Of a stretch of 64,000 bases of DNA, positions 1 through 11,760 are shown piece after piece. The stretch's first letter is position 1, and every line of letters starts with the position of its first letter. Source of the stretch: Chamaecyparis obtusa. Its lineage: Eukaryota > Streptophyta > Pinopsida > Cupressales > Cupressaceae. Location: assembly GCA_027943335.1 (NCBI GenBank), contig BSBK01007038.1, positions 102,001 to 166,000 on the forward strand, given 5' to 3'. The notes under the pieces are model-generated. The model saw only the letters and a list, made by a program, of their open reading frames with translations, had not been told where the DNA came from and made no database searches. The position numbers and the translations under genes were made by a program.

Positions 1-2901
1 TTAGGAAATAAAAGTGCTTATGAGCATCTAAATGAACAAAATATCAAGTAAAGGACTAACTTTCACCAAAACAACTCACAAAACTATATGAATAAGAAGG
101 ATGATTTCCATGTCTTGAATTGAAAGGAGCCAAAATATAGCTTGCTTCTCCATAGTTACATGCATTCACCTCCAAGAAAGAGAGAATGAAGAACTTCCCT
201 CAATCACGTACGTGAGAGGTATATAAAATGAGGCAAAAAGAATCAGCATTGAAGCCACCTTAACCTCCTAAAAGTGGAAAATCCCTCAAAATAGGCCCAT
301 AAGGCTGCCTCATAAACTCAGATGCCAGATTCCTAAGTTTATAGGGGGTAGTGGAAAAATAGACTCCTAGAATAGGTGGTCAAAAGGAGACCACTCTGAC
401 CCCTCCAAGTCATGCACTAACAATATTCTGACAAATGGTTTATTTGAAATCTTACCCCTATGCCAATAATTAAACATGGATTTAAACCTTTTATTTCCTA
501 AGTCAATAAATGACTCTCAACCCAATCAAGGGGAAAGCACATTTAATAACCCATTATTTAAATAAAACCCATGCTTTAGAAAATACTTAGCACAAAAGGA
601 CTAATTAATAAATTCTCAAACCTAAAAAAGGGAAGAACATATTAATTGGTTATCTAGACCCAAAACCCTCATCAAGGATGAGGAAAGTCTACTGGTAGTA
701 GACACTTCATCTTCTAGCACTTGGAAAGTTTCCCTTTTCACTAGCGCTCCTGCATTCCATCCTTGAGTTCATCTTTAGAAACAACCAGCCTTTTCCTTCA
801 TGGAATCATATTGTCAAGGTAGGCATTACATTTGGCACTCCATTTTGTGTTAACCCTTCCTCTAAATTTTCGAGGGCACAATGATGTATTCAATGTTGTG
901 AAATCTAAGGCACCATTTGTACTATTTGAATTTACAAGGGCCTGAGATCTTGAAAAAGGGTATCTTCATGTTTCTTGATTCATTGCTTGATGTTGATTCT
1001 TTGTATTTGATAAGGGCACTGTGATATGCATTCTATATTTCAAAGGCATTGTATTGTATGTGTGAATCTCTGCATATTGAAGCATTATTTTACTGGTTTA
1101 TCCTTTTGTAAATTCAACTCCATTGTCTTTGATGCTATGTCACTTCATACATATCCCTAGGGAACTATCATTTAATACTTACTAGAATTTGTAGTTTTGA
1201 ATTCTTGGCACGTTTATTGTATTATGTTTAATGAGAGCACTGTGAGCCATTTCTTTCAACTTGTGGGCTGCTATGTATGAGACTAGGGCATGAGCTTGCT
1301 GCATCTTCTTCATACACGACCTGTGGGCTAGGGCATTGTGAGACATTATGTTGTATGCTCTTTGGAATGGCTCTGGTTTTCATAGACCATGAGCTATGGC
1401 TTGCTATCATACCATTGATGTACCATGAGCAAGCTAGAGAATCAATACTTGTTTGTATCTCTCTGAAACATTTTGATCTTTGTTCATTGAACTGTTGTGA
1501 TACAAACTCAAGGGCATCATGCTTTTTCTATTTATAAAACATTGATTGCATTTGTCAAATAGACATCTTGTGAACTTCATGTTGGGCACCATGTCTTTCT
1601 ATTTCACTCCTTTGGGTAGCATAGTTTGATTGTGTGCCAATCGTGCCCTCTTGAATCTGTTGTATATTCCATTTAGTGGTATTGGGTTGTTAACTTACAC
1701 CACTTGTACAGGCCACAAGCTATGGCTGCTAGCATTACATGTGAGCCTTGGCCTCTTCTCTTTTGACTGATTCTTCAATACACGACAATTGTTATTATCC
1801 TATGAGGTATTTAGGCACTAATGCTCCTTGTTAACTCCACATATTAACTTCTGCTCCCAGGCTGTGCATTCATTTAAAATATGGTGTCCACTGTATACTA
1901 GAGTCGCATGCATGTTTAATCTCTATTATACTGTCACTTTGATAGGCATCTTATTTTCTCTGTATCCTCCTTGAAAATTTTTGATCTTTTTTTACTATTG
2001 CTATGATACTTGGATGCATCAAGCTTTTGATATGTCACATGTCTCGGGTTCCTACTATATTTGAGCCCTACTTTGATCTCCATCATATATTACTAGTTGT
2101 CTATTTTGGGATGTCTAATTGATCACTAATTGAGCTTCATCGTGATGTATTTATTTTCCATACACAGCACTATGTTTCTATGTGGCTTCGAGTTGTGGGC
2201 TTAGACATCATTGTATCGAAAACTTATTCATTTTTTGGATTACTATGCTATGCTATGCCCTATCTTTGGTATCATGTTTTGATTGATCCCTTGACATCTA
2301 ATTTTATGATTCCATTATTATGGTTCCATTGTGTATTTTACCTTTCATGTTGATGATTTAATTTACTCGGCAAGCCCTCTTTTTGCCAGTGCCTTACCAT
2401 GTTTCATTACGGTTCAAAGCACTCCTCATGTCATAGCATTTACATTTGAATGTAGATTTTAAATGGCCTTATGCTATAATTTACCTTTCCTTATTATGCA
2501 GATCAATACCTTCATTTGACATGTCGATGATGCATGCCCCCTTTGAATCTGCCAGTGCTTCACTTGTAACCTTGATTTGTCTTTATGATCTTTGAATGTC
2601 CCACTAATACTGCTTCATCCAGTTGTTCCCTTGTGGTGATCATGGGTGGTCTTGGCCTATGATGTGGTCTCTCTCAAGGAAATTGGAGGTCTTCTCGACA
2701 GAGCCCACATCACAGGGCAACATCATTCATCTAGATTCCAACACTTTTGGATTGTTGTTGTACAGACAATCACCATACTTTGAGGATGATCTTTTAGGAA
2801 TACCATCCTCTCAGTACTTTGATTATCTGAATGAGGTAAACAAAAATGAATCATCTTCTTCTATATCTGCACATGGAACAAACAAGTTAGTGAAAACATG
2901 G
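1..2901 (-). mobile_element. Element A1, left LTR, first part (3' LTR of a minus-strand element)
   Basis: This stretch matches the right LTR of the same element base for base from about 57947 onward, in the same orientation, with scattered substitutions and small indels. The LTR start therefore lies roughly 390 bp upstream of the window. The copy breaks at 2901, where element C is inserted, and resumes at 41585. It holds no convincing gene. A roughly 96-codon open frame at 2623-2913 is matched in the other LTR, but that is expected of paired LTRs. Because the internal coding runs on the minus strand, this is the downstream (3') LTR. Confidence 0.9.
2897..2901. repeat. Target-site duplication of element C (left copy, catgg)
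   Basis: The five bases catgg directly precede the TG of element C and recur at 41580-41584 directly after its final CA. The equivalent uninterrupted site is visible in the other A1 LTR near 60888. Confidence 0.93.
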
Positions 2902-4108
2902 TGTATGCAATGAAAATATAGACCTATTTGCTGCAAATAAAAAATACCAAAACACCAAACAAAACCACATTAGATGTTAGTCATGTCAAATGCAACAAAA
3001 TAAGTAAATTTCATTACAACCTCCAATGAGCTAAAACAAGGGCACCCAAATCCTTGTTTGATTTGCTCTTTGAGATTATGTGGGTATGCTCTCCCAACAC
3101 AAATGAAATGCAAAACTAATGCAAAACTATGGGAAGCAAGATAGATGATGGTGAAGGAGTTGAGAGAAAGTATGAGGAACTTGTCCCAAGCTTCGCAAAT
3201 GATAAATGATTAAGATTGATTCAAGACTATGATAATGATAATGTAACAAGATTAAGATCTACGATGAATGAAATATGATTAAGAAGCGATGCTAAAGATG
3301 CAACAAGATCTAGATTAAAAATAAGATTAGAATGCAAAGAAAAGAACTAGAACTAGAATGATTAAGAATGAGCTAGAAGATGCAAGAGCTAAGAGATTAA
3401 GAAGAAATAAGAACTTAGAAGAATTTTTTAACTTTAGAAGAATTAGCCTAAAATGAGGAGTGATGCATCCTTTTATAGAAAATGAAAAGAATTGGACAGT
3501 GGAGATTAAGAGGAAAAATAATGAGTGGCTAAGATTAAAGGTTAGGTAGGGTTTGGAAAAGATGAAGAGGCAAAAAGAAATGTGTGGATAGGATTAAGAG
3601 GCAAAAGGTGAAGTGGCAAAAGTCAAACTTCACTTTTACAGGGAAAAAGAAATTTAAAAATGATTGGTGGAGAAAAAAGATGGAGAGGTGGCCACCTTGG
3701 AAAAGGTGATTGTGCACATGTTTAGAGGTAATCCACCTTTTAATCAAGATTAGAGGAATATTTAGAAAAAGGTAAGCATAAGAAAAAGGGAAAAGGAATT
3801 AAATTAAAATAAATTTAATTTAATCATGGTTTAGGAGAACTTTAGGCTAGTGGAGGAATAAAATAAATAAGATTTATTTTATAAAGGGAAATGGAGGGAT
3901 AATATATTAAATTTAATTTAATATATTATAGTATTTAAAAAAAAATTAAATACAAAGGGAAAATGAATTTATTTGATTAAAGTAAATTTAATTAAATAAA
4001 TAGAAGAATATAAAAATTATAGTCAATTAATAAAATTAACCATAATGTTAAGGGAAAATATTAATAAAAATTAATATTAGTGTGAATGGACAATTTTAGG
4101 TGTCTACA
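2902..4108 (-). repeat. Element C 3' LTR (1207 bp)
   Basis: It starts TGTATGCAATG and ends GGTGTCTACA in plus orientation, and matches 40416-41579. Most of the length difference comes from a 31-bp segment near 3009 and a short repeat near 3120, both absent from the other copy. The middle part is A/G-rich on the plus strand and the last 400 bp are very AT-rich. Confidence 0.93.
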
Positions 4109-4124
4109 TTTTGCCCCTCTTTGA
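4109..4124 (-). other. Element C polypurine tract
   Basis: Read on the minus strand this is TCAAAGAGGGGCAAAA directly before the LTR start TGTAGACACC, the expected place and composition for plus-strand DNA priming. Element B has the same tract with one base changed (44724-44739). Confidence 0.85.
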
Positions 4125-6136
4125 TGCGGTGTCAAAATCGGTATTGCGTCAAAGAAGAAGAAAACAAGATGCCCCAGGAGTCATGCCTAAGCGATGACGG
4201 GAAAAGGATGAGGATGATTGCCCCTTGAGAAAATTGAGCAAAAAATTAATTTTGACAATTTTCTCATAAAGGAAGGGTGAGGGTAGATAAAGTGAATAAA
4301 AGAAGGCCTCCAATGCAAAATGAAGCTAAATGAAAACTATCATTGTGTCAACATGGGAGAGCATATCCGATTTTGATATTGTACTTGACATTATGCACCA
4401 AGGTATGAGGAACCAAAATGACCATGTGCCAAGCACATGATAAAAAAGGTCAAATACAACCATATGCCTTATGACGCCATGATATTGAAGACCATGATGC
4501 CCCTATGACAATAGGATGCAATGACCATGATAGATGCAAAAAATACTAATACATACAAGCAACAAGCAACCATGCACAACAAACTAAAAGAAAACCAACA
4601 TATTGCCCCTAGTCAAGCTGGAAACCAATTGATTGATTGATTGAGTGAGTGAGTGATTGCAAGGGTGGGGCCTTGAGGATTGGGAGGGATACATCCCATG
4701 ATGATGATTGGATTTGAAATTGATCAATTGATTATCAGCTGAATTGGTTTAAGATGATGGCTTGATTAAATATTAATGTGCTATATTTCAAGATTGGATT
4801 AGTATTAATTGCACTTGATTGGAATGAATTGAGATATTTTTGGATTATTGGGATTTTTAATTTTTAATTTTTTCAGGATCATATATCAATTTTATTTTTT
4901 TTTAACTTTTTCAGGATCATTTTTTTCTTTTTTGGATTTTTAAACTTTTAAATTTATTTGGATGATAAGATTGGATAGAATGGAGTTGGAAGAGAAGATG
5001 CTTGGATAAGATGAGATTGAAAAACATGAAAGGGGAATAAATGGATTGGATTAGAAGATAAAAAGATTTGATAGAAAATATGGTTTGAATATGATGAAAG
5101 GATGAGTAAGGGATTGGAACCAATGACAAGGGATAACCAAGGAATGATAGAGGATGGAAGGATGGAGAGATGTTTGGTTATAAAATAAATGGATGGAAGG
5201 GGTGGATTGGATAGGAGATGGATGGAATGAATGGATAGGTAAGGGTAGGATATGGAAGACTAGGATTGGGGATATAGGGATGGAGATCCAAGAACTATGT
5301 GGAAAAGGAGTTAAATGCCCAGACAAGGAGGAGAATGAAGGATGGAAATATGGAGGATAAAAATGTATGAAGTGGATGGATAATGTAGAAAGGGTATTTA
5401 TGGAGGAAGTAAAGGCTTTTATTGTCCAAAGCATGCATGAATATTGTCTTTGTATTTTAGCACCTCTAGTTTTTAAGAAGGGAAAAGATATGAATGTGGA
5501 AGGTGGATGGATAAGGGATATGAGATGGATGGCATGAAGAGGATAGGGGACAATGATATGGGGTATATAGATGGAACTAGATAATAGATAATGGATGGAG
5601 AAAATGTATAGGATAATCAAGATCAAGGACATGGGAATGCATATGGACTCAAAGAGTATCATGAATGATGGATTAAGGGAATAAATATGAGACAATGAGA
5701 TGGGGGATAGGGATGTCAAGATCAAATATGTGAAAATGGATGGAATATCAAGGAAAATGGATAGATAAGGAGTAAAGGTTATGGAAGGTACATGTGGATA
5801 GAGGGGATGCATAGGATAATCAAGATCAAAGAAGGGAAAGGAAATGATAAGGTACTTAGATAGGACAATGGATGGTGGATAGGAAATGTGGAAGATATTA
5901 TGGTATGGATGGAGCTTGCCCACAAGTATAGAGTGCACGGGGAGGGATTACACATGATGCCTATTTACCAAGTTTTCATCATGGTACTTGCCCAAGGTGC
6001 TTGATTACCAAGTTTTCACCATTGGACAATTTTATTTTATTTTTTCTTTTTCTTTTTCTTTTTCTTTTTCTTTTTTACTTTTTTTACTTTTTTGAATTTT
6101 ATGGGAGGAATTCTAACTTGATACTCTTTGGATAAT
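4125..6136 (-). other. Element C internal region, 3' non-coding part
   Basis: This region is strongly purine-rich on the plus strand, with recurring ggatgga/ggataag words from about 4900 to 5940. The bias makes a 295-codon open frame on the minus strand (5051-5938). Its translation is low-complexity Ile/Ser/Pro/His/Leu with no domain I recognise, so I treat the frame as a by-product of composition. A short gattga/gagtga tandem lies at 4626-4660. No pol motifs were found here. Confidence 0.6.
6031..6092. repeat. Pyrimidine microsatellite (tttttc)n
   Basis: A run of imperfect ctttttcttttt repeats followed by more T-rich sequence, inside the non-coding part of element C. Confidence 0.9.
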
Positions 6137-6141
6137 GTTCA
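6137..6141. repeat. Target-site duplication of element A2 (gttca; right copy gttcc at 35830-35834)
   Basis: The five bases before the A2 LTR start TGTTACC are gttca; the five after its other end (GACAACA) are gttcc. Four of five match. This also fixes the LTR end at AACA, making TGTT...AACA inverted ends. Confidence 0.75.
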
Positions 6142-9100
6142 TGTTACCATTATTTTACTCCGCTTTGGTGACCTAATTACTAGATGAGCTAATGTACCCT
6201 AGTTTGTGTTATTAGGTGATCTTTCTTATATTTGTGTTCATTTCATTTGCAAAGTACATGAAGGAAAAGGAGATAAATTAATTCATCTAAGTTTACATGT
6301 GCATATATCAATGTTAAGCATGATGTACAAGAGGCAAAGAACTGAAAAGAACATCTATCTAAGCTCACACATGCCATGAGCATAGCCATTGCTAGAATTG
6401 AATAAATGAGTGCAAATATGCATATAAGGAGCATAAATAGTATAGGGGTACCAAACATTGCTTGGTAATGAGTCTATCTCCACAATGTTCCTGGTGTGCT
6501 CCTATGATCTTGAACCTACAGATAAGAGAAGAGAGGTGGGTTAGATCCATTGGATCTAAACAATGTCTCATATCATAGTACCTATCTACAAGCATGCATA
6601 TGTGCACTTAGCTACACACCTCTGGCACGAGCTATGCTCAGGGCATGTGCATAAAGGAGGCTTTGGAAATAAAGAAATGCCATTGTTTTTTACTAATGTG
6701 TTTGTTCCATGTGCAGATGAATGCTCTTGACCTGTGATGTAGTTGATGTTAGGAAAACCTCATTTCCTTGGCAGTGGCTGCATCACAGGGGAAGAGCACC
6801 CATGATGAATCGGGAAACATTTAGTAAGTGAGACACTCAAGAAACATAGATACATATCAAGTGAAGCACTAGCAATAGAGCATTGGCACAGAGACAATAG
6901 TGAATCAAAGAGTGAGCATCCCAAGAGGCATACATCAACATGTCAAAAATAAAGGTATTCAAATCTGCATATTTCTATTTCAATATCATATAGCATGAGT
7001 ATGTTTTAACTCGCATATTAAGGCCAAACAAAGAAGATGTAAAATAGTGGAGATCATAGCATAGCAGGGCATCTCAACATAGGTAGATGGCACCAATATA
7101 ATAACACTGATATCTCATAAACAATGCTATAATAGAACATGCCCAAAAATCAAACTACAAAGTCCACGGGCTAGAGGAAGTGTGTCTCTAAAGAGAAATC
7201 AGACATGAGAAGCATCCTTGAGATCCAGTTCATAGGATCTAGGTAGTGAACACACCTCCATGTGCATAAAAAATCATGACAACAAATGAATCAGTCAAGG
7301 CAAAATAGAGATGGAAGCATCAAATCTACATTTAGAAGGAAGCTGCAAGTAACAGAGTAACTGCAGTGCTAGAGAGATCTGAGCCTCATGCAATGGAGCA
7401 GCCTTAAAGATTCAGCAAGCATCAGAATAGTAAACAATACATATTCAAAGCATGTTTGGGTCACCAGCATGCAAGCATGATGCCTCCATAATATGGTTAA
7501 AACTAGTCAAATGATGCCTTGAATGTAACAACATGAGTCCAATAAAAGTAGCGATTGTAAACACCAACAATGAAATATAACATTGAATCCATTTAGAGAG
7601 AAATAAATAGCAAGGCATCATGTCATAAAATATAGGCATGATACTAGAGTGATACAAATCTTCCAAGCAAGCATTAACGCCCTATATCTCACTGCCTGTA
7701 TAAATTGTGAGTCAACATATCCAGATATATTTCTAGCTCAAGATAGATTTTGGTGCTAATCACAAATGGTGAACTAGAGCAATCATGGAAGGTACAGTGA
7801 CCAAAACATGGAATGTGGTGCCCTAGCTCATGGGATTCAATAGGTAACCAATGAAGCTCATAAAAATGCTAGGATACAAAGTTCACAAGCTGTCAGAATG
7901 AAGAACGGTGATGCCCTAAGAACACGAGTCTTCACCAGGGATATAAAAACATCCAAGGCTCATGGACAAACTATAAGCGACAATAGAGAGTACAAACAAA
8001 ATATAATTCTCTAGCTCATAGGCCACCAGTTACAAGATCATAAACAGGGTGCCACCCCAAATCACAAGTAAACAAGCACCAAAAAACTCGCACATTACAT
8101 GCCAATGGCGAGCTCAGATGCTACCTAAGTTCATGGGCCTCGATGAACATGAAATGCAGTGATTGAATCTAGGGCATCCTATCTAGCACACCAATGTCAC
8201 CTCACACAGCAAGCAATAAGTTCATATACATTGATGATGACATCATAATTGATCACAAAATGTGCAATTGAGAAACAATACCATCGATGCTATGCTTACG
8301 GCCTCAGTCAACCAGTGAATCAATAAATAAATCAATTGCAAATGCAGATATTAATATCGTCAGTGCCCTAGTGTCAAATACAGCTCACAGCATAAGGAGT
8401 GAAATAGTAGGTTTAACATGCGGTGCAATACAAAATAAGTGCCATAAGTGATGCCCTCATTTTACCAATGGAGCAGATAGCAATAAGAGAATATCAAATG
8501 TAGAGTGCAATGCTGTGAATAGTAGATGCAACACAATATGACATGGTGTTCCAAATACATGAATTCTTGATGCCCTAAGAAGTTCACGGGCCTAGAAGCA
8601 TTCAAATAACAAAAATCTACAAGTGGAACTCACAGTCCCTAAAAGGAAGAATCCAACATAGCAGTGAACATACATGATGCCCTAAGATGTGAGCATTAAT
8701 ACTTATCAAATGACCATGGAATTAAATGCATAGAGGCCTCAATCAGGGCACAAACCAGTGAATCAAAATATAGAAATACCATCATGGTCCAATGAATCAA
8801 ATGCAGAGAAATGAATACAAAAACATGATGGTGCCCTAGTTTCTTACAAAAAATAAATACAGAGCACAACAGAAAGCCCTCAAATTTACCAGAGATGCTA
8901 TTATATTAAAACCAATTACAGAGTGAAATACCAAATACAATGCTTACCTTCTACAATGATGCCATGAATAAAGAGGGCTAGCTATTTCCAAAATCCAAAC
9001 TCGAAGATCAAGGATGAGTGCCAGTCCAGAGATTGGCAACTTGCCAAGTGCCAAATGTAGAAGTCCAAGTGCCAGCAGTGTTTCCTTTGTGAAAGGGTTT

Positions 9101-9813
9101 TTCAAAAGGTTAATTAAAGGTTTTCTCCCCTTTTTCTAGGGTTGAGGATTTATTATCCCTTTTGCTTAGGTTTTGATTTTGATATAGGGCTATTAATATA
9201 TTTATCCTTTTTTAAGGGTTAATATATTGTTTTTAGTTTTGATTCCAATGTAATATCAAAGCATGGTGTAAATATTGAGTTATTAAATGGCTTTCCCCTT
9301 GATTAGGTTGAGAGTCATTTATTGACTTAGGAGATAAAAGGTTAAATCCATGATTGATTTTGGTATAGGGGGTTAAGATTTTAATTGTAAAAGTCATGGC
9401 TCATTCTTTATTGTAAGATATCGACAAGTGGTGTTGTTATAAACCATTGTCAAATATCATTTATGGAGCATGACTTAGTGGATAGATTAGTCTTCTTTGA
9501 CTAGCTATTTTTAGGGGTCCCACTTTCCTTGCCCCCCTAGAATCTCGAGAGTCTGGCATCTGGATTTATGAAGCTTTTATAGCCCTATATGCAGTTATTT
9601 TCCATCTTTAGGAGGTGTGGGTCATGATGCAAATTCCTTGGGTTTGCTTTTTATACCTCTCACTTCTATGATTAAGGTTAGTTCTTCTTTCCCTCTTTCT
9701 TGGAGGTGAAAGCTTGTAGCTCTGGAGAAGCAGATTGATGTACTTGGCTCCTTTCACTAAGAATAAAGAAATATTCCTTCTCATCTCTATTATTTTCTTG
9801 ATGTTTCTATTTG
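6142..9813 (+). repeat. Element A2 5' LTR, first part
   Basis: It aligns collinearly with 31685-35356 and, inverted, with much of the A1 LTR. It contains a loosely periodic decamer near gatgccctaa (for example about 7911, 8570 and 8682). The TTG at 9811-9813 is the left 3-bp duplication of the CACTA insertion. No gene is seen; the short open frames have no recognisable product. Confidence 0.9.
9811..9813. repeat. CACTA target-site duplication (ttg, left; right copy 28601-28603)
   Basis: ttg precedes CACTAATAC and follows the other end. The uninterrupted allele, tctatttggaattc, is preserved in the other A2 LTR at about 35349-35362. Confidence 0.93.
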
Positions 9814-10085
9814 CACTAATACATTTGGGGGCATTTTGTGATGGCAATTGCGATGGCTATGTGTCGCAATAGTGACACCCATAGACGTCGCAATTTTTTT
9901 GTCACAAATTGCGACGTCTATGGGTAGCCGTCGCAATTGTGACTCCCTCCCGTCGCAATGTCGCTAAGATTTGTTAGCGGCATGGGCACCGCATGGCTTC
10001 GGAGGGCCATCGTGATTGTGACGGGCCTTCCAAGCAATTGCGACGGGCGCCTACATCGCATTATGACAGGAGCCCGTCACAATTG
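9814..10085. repeat. CACTA left terminal and subterminal region
   Basis: It begins with the terminal inverted repeat and continues as CpG-rich sequence with many gcgac/gtcgc words in both orientations, including a perfect 19-bp hairpin stem (9878-9896 pairing with 9906-9924). In studied CACTA elements such subterminal motifs bind the transposase; that role is inferred here. Confidence 0.82.
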
Positions 10086-10099
10086 CGACGCCCGTGGGT

Positions 10100-10580
10100 G
10101 GATAAAAAAAAATAATTATTTAATACATTGCTAATGAACCACATTAATGCTTTTTTCTTTCAACAAATGATGACAGTCACTGTAAAGACAACATGATAAT
10201 GTACACTCACTGTAAGGATAGTCACAAATGAGGACATCTCACAGTGACTGTCCCTTGTGTAATTGCCACTTGAATGTATTGCTATTCAGCCACATTAATG
10301 TTTATATTCTTCAACAAATGAGGATAGTCACTCTAAAGACAACATGATAATGTACACTCACAGTGAGTGTACATTATCATGTTGTCTTTGCAGTGACTAT
10401 CCTCATTTGTTGAAGAAGAAAACCATTAATGTGGCTGAATAGCAATACATTCAAGTGGCAATTACACTAGGGACAGTCACTGTGAGATGTCCTCATTTGT
10501 GACTGTCCTTACAGTGAGTGTACATTATCATGTTGTCTTTAGAGTGAGTGTACATTATCATGTTGTCTTTACAGTGTCAA
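10100..10580. repeat. Palindromic repeat array, block 1
   Basis: Copies of a roughly 150-bp unit (aacaaatgagga...cagtcact...aacatgataatgtacactcac...gtgtaattgccacttgaatg) occur in both orientations. At 10335-10389 two units meet head to head, giving 27-bp arms around a single-base loop. Confidence 0.85.
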
Positions 10581-10803
10581 TATATGCATTATTACTTAAA
10601 CTGAAGAGTACTCTAAATAATATGTCATTGTGGAGTTCTGATTGCTTCCAATTTGATATACGCTTGTTCTACTTATGTATCCAGCATCATGTAAGAAAAG
10701 TTGATGCTTTTAAAATAGATTCATTTAGCCATGAAATGCCTGTGCATGTTACATACAAGATTCCAAGGCCCAAAACTGATTACTCATTATAATTCATGTA
10801 CAG

Positions 10804-10973
10804 AATGATAATCAACCACAACGAGGCATGTGTAGGCGCTGCTTAGATTTTGAGGCATTAGAAGCTCGTAGAAGAAACTTGACCAATGGCTCATGGAATG
10901 CAACAAACTTATTGCCTAAAACAGGAGCATTGGTATTTAGAGAAAATAATGAAACTAATACAATTGCAATACG
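10804..10973 (+). pseudogene. Captured exon resembling the TSO1/CPP (tesmin-like CXC) family
   Basis: An intron-like end (TTCATGTACAG) precedes an open stretch of about 56 codons beginning NDNQPQRGM, with the core CRRCLDFEALEARRRNL, ending at a possible donor CG/GTGAAA. Plant TSO1/CPP proteins carry a conserved RRRCLDFE-like motif upstream of their CXC domains, and this match is the basis of the call. The CXC cysteine domains themselves are not seen. A 38-bp stretch at the exon end (10939-10976) is duplicated 55 bp downstream (10994-11031). The fragment lies inside the CACTA element beside a PIN exon on the other strand, so it is a captured piece and not a working gene. The family assignment is from memory and moderately sure. 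Confidence 0.62.
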
Positions 10974-11135
10974 GTGAAACTAATAATGAAAATAGAGAAA
11001 ATAATGAAAATAATACAATTGCAATACGGTGGTATTTAAAACAAACAGAGCTTCACAACCATCAAAGAAGAAAAAAGCACATGCATATATCGAGTACTCC
11101 TCAATCAGAGAGATAGAGAAGAATTCAAAACATAC

Positions 11136-11221
11136 CCAGACTGAACATGGCCATACCAAGACCAGCATCAGACAATATTCTTATTGACTGCTCTAGGATA
11201 GCTGGCATTTCAACTTTCCAT
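11136..11221 (-). pseudogene. Captured exon of a PIN auxin efflux carrier
   Basis: On the minus strand an acceptor (TTTTGCAG) leads into an 86-bp exon and a donor (G/GTATGT). The exon encodes [13 protein letters not shown] followed by [15 protein letters not shown], the hallmark start of the C-terminal membrane domain of PIN proteins, the plasma-membrane carriers that export auxin. The reading frame is open and the exon ends right after FSLG, where plant PIN genes have an intron as far as I recall. Neighbouring PIN exons are not visible; flanking sequence looks intronic. Only this exon seems to have been carried, so it cannot encode a transporter, but transcripts reading across it could resemble part of a PIN mRNA. 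Confidence 0.88.
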
Positions 11222-11760
11222 CTGCAAAATAGATTATAAAAACATGAAAATATATCAGAGATGTTTGATATTGATACAAAACAACACAGATTCATTTCTT
11301 CGTACACCTGTATATCATAAAAATCCTTGCACACCTCAAAAAATTGTATTGCCTTTTACTTACTCAAAAGTAATTTACATAAAGTAGTCATTTGATTAAC
11401 ATGGATCCTAATATTCACAAGTACATGGTCATGTGCTCCATCGTAGCATCTTATAGATTTAGATCTATTCTCTGAAATAATTCAATGTTTTGTTTACAAT
11501 CCACAAAAGAAATATTTTCCCTCGTCTACTTAATCCTAAACAAAAGGCCATATAGCAATATAGATAGAACTATATAATAGAAACCATAAACAATGGTAAC
11601 CTTAGCAGCAGCAAGAAATTGTTGCAAAAACTTTACCTTATCATACCCAGATTGTTGCTTTGCCTGGCGGAGGGAAATTTGATCTGTAAAATTGACACAG
11701 AGTATGCTGTCTCCATTGTCATGCTGGATAACAAAACACCAACTTTAATGGGCATGTACT
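11222..11760. other. Captured or unassigned CACTA cargo, including a duplicated segment (11638-11760)
   Basis: From 11222 to about 11630 the sequence is AT-rich and intron-like; it may be the rest of the captured PIN locus. From 11638 to 11760 a block recurs at 14177-14300 with few differences. On the minus strand that block reads openly (TMETAYSVSILQIKFPSARQ) and ends at a donor-like AAG/GTAAAG, so it may be another captured exon. I do not recognise the protein. Confidence 0.5.

Noticed and set aside
2623..2913. 96-codon frame repeated at 60614-60922, apparently conserved
   Set aside because: The two copies are the paired LTRs of element A1, so similarity reflects common origin at insertion. 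The frame crosses the border into element C at its end and the A2 LTR lacks a corresponding open frame.
5051..5938. 295-codon open frame on the minus strand in element C
   Set aside because: The plus strand here is a monotonous purine-rich ggatgga sequence, which removes stop codons from the other strand. The translation is low-complexity Ile/Ser/Pro/His with no domain, and other element regions of similar composition behave the same way.
7900..8700. Telomere-like ccctaa words
   Set aside because: The ccctaa strings belong to the dispersed gatgccctaa motif at wide spacing; no tandem TTTAGGG/CCCTAAA array is present.
10339..10386. Possible rho-independent-style terminator or CRISPR-like repeat in the palindromic arrays
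   Set aside because: Units are long, vary in spacing, occur in both orientations and carry captured plant exons between them; there are no spacers or cas genes, and the context is a plant transposon.
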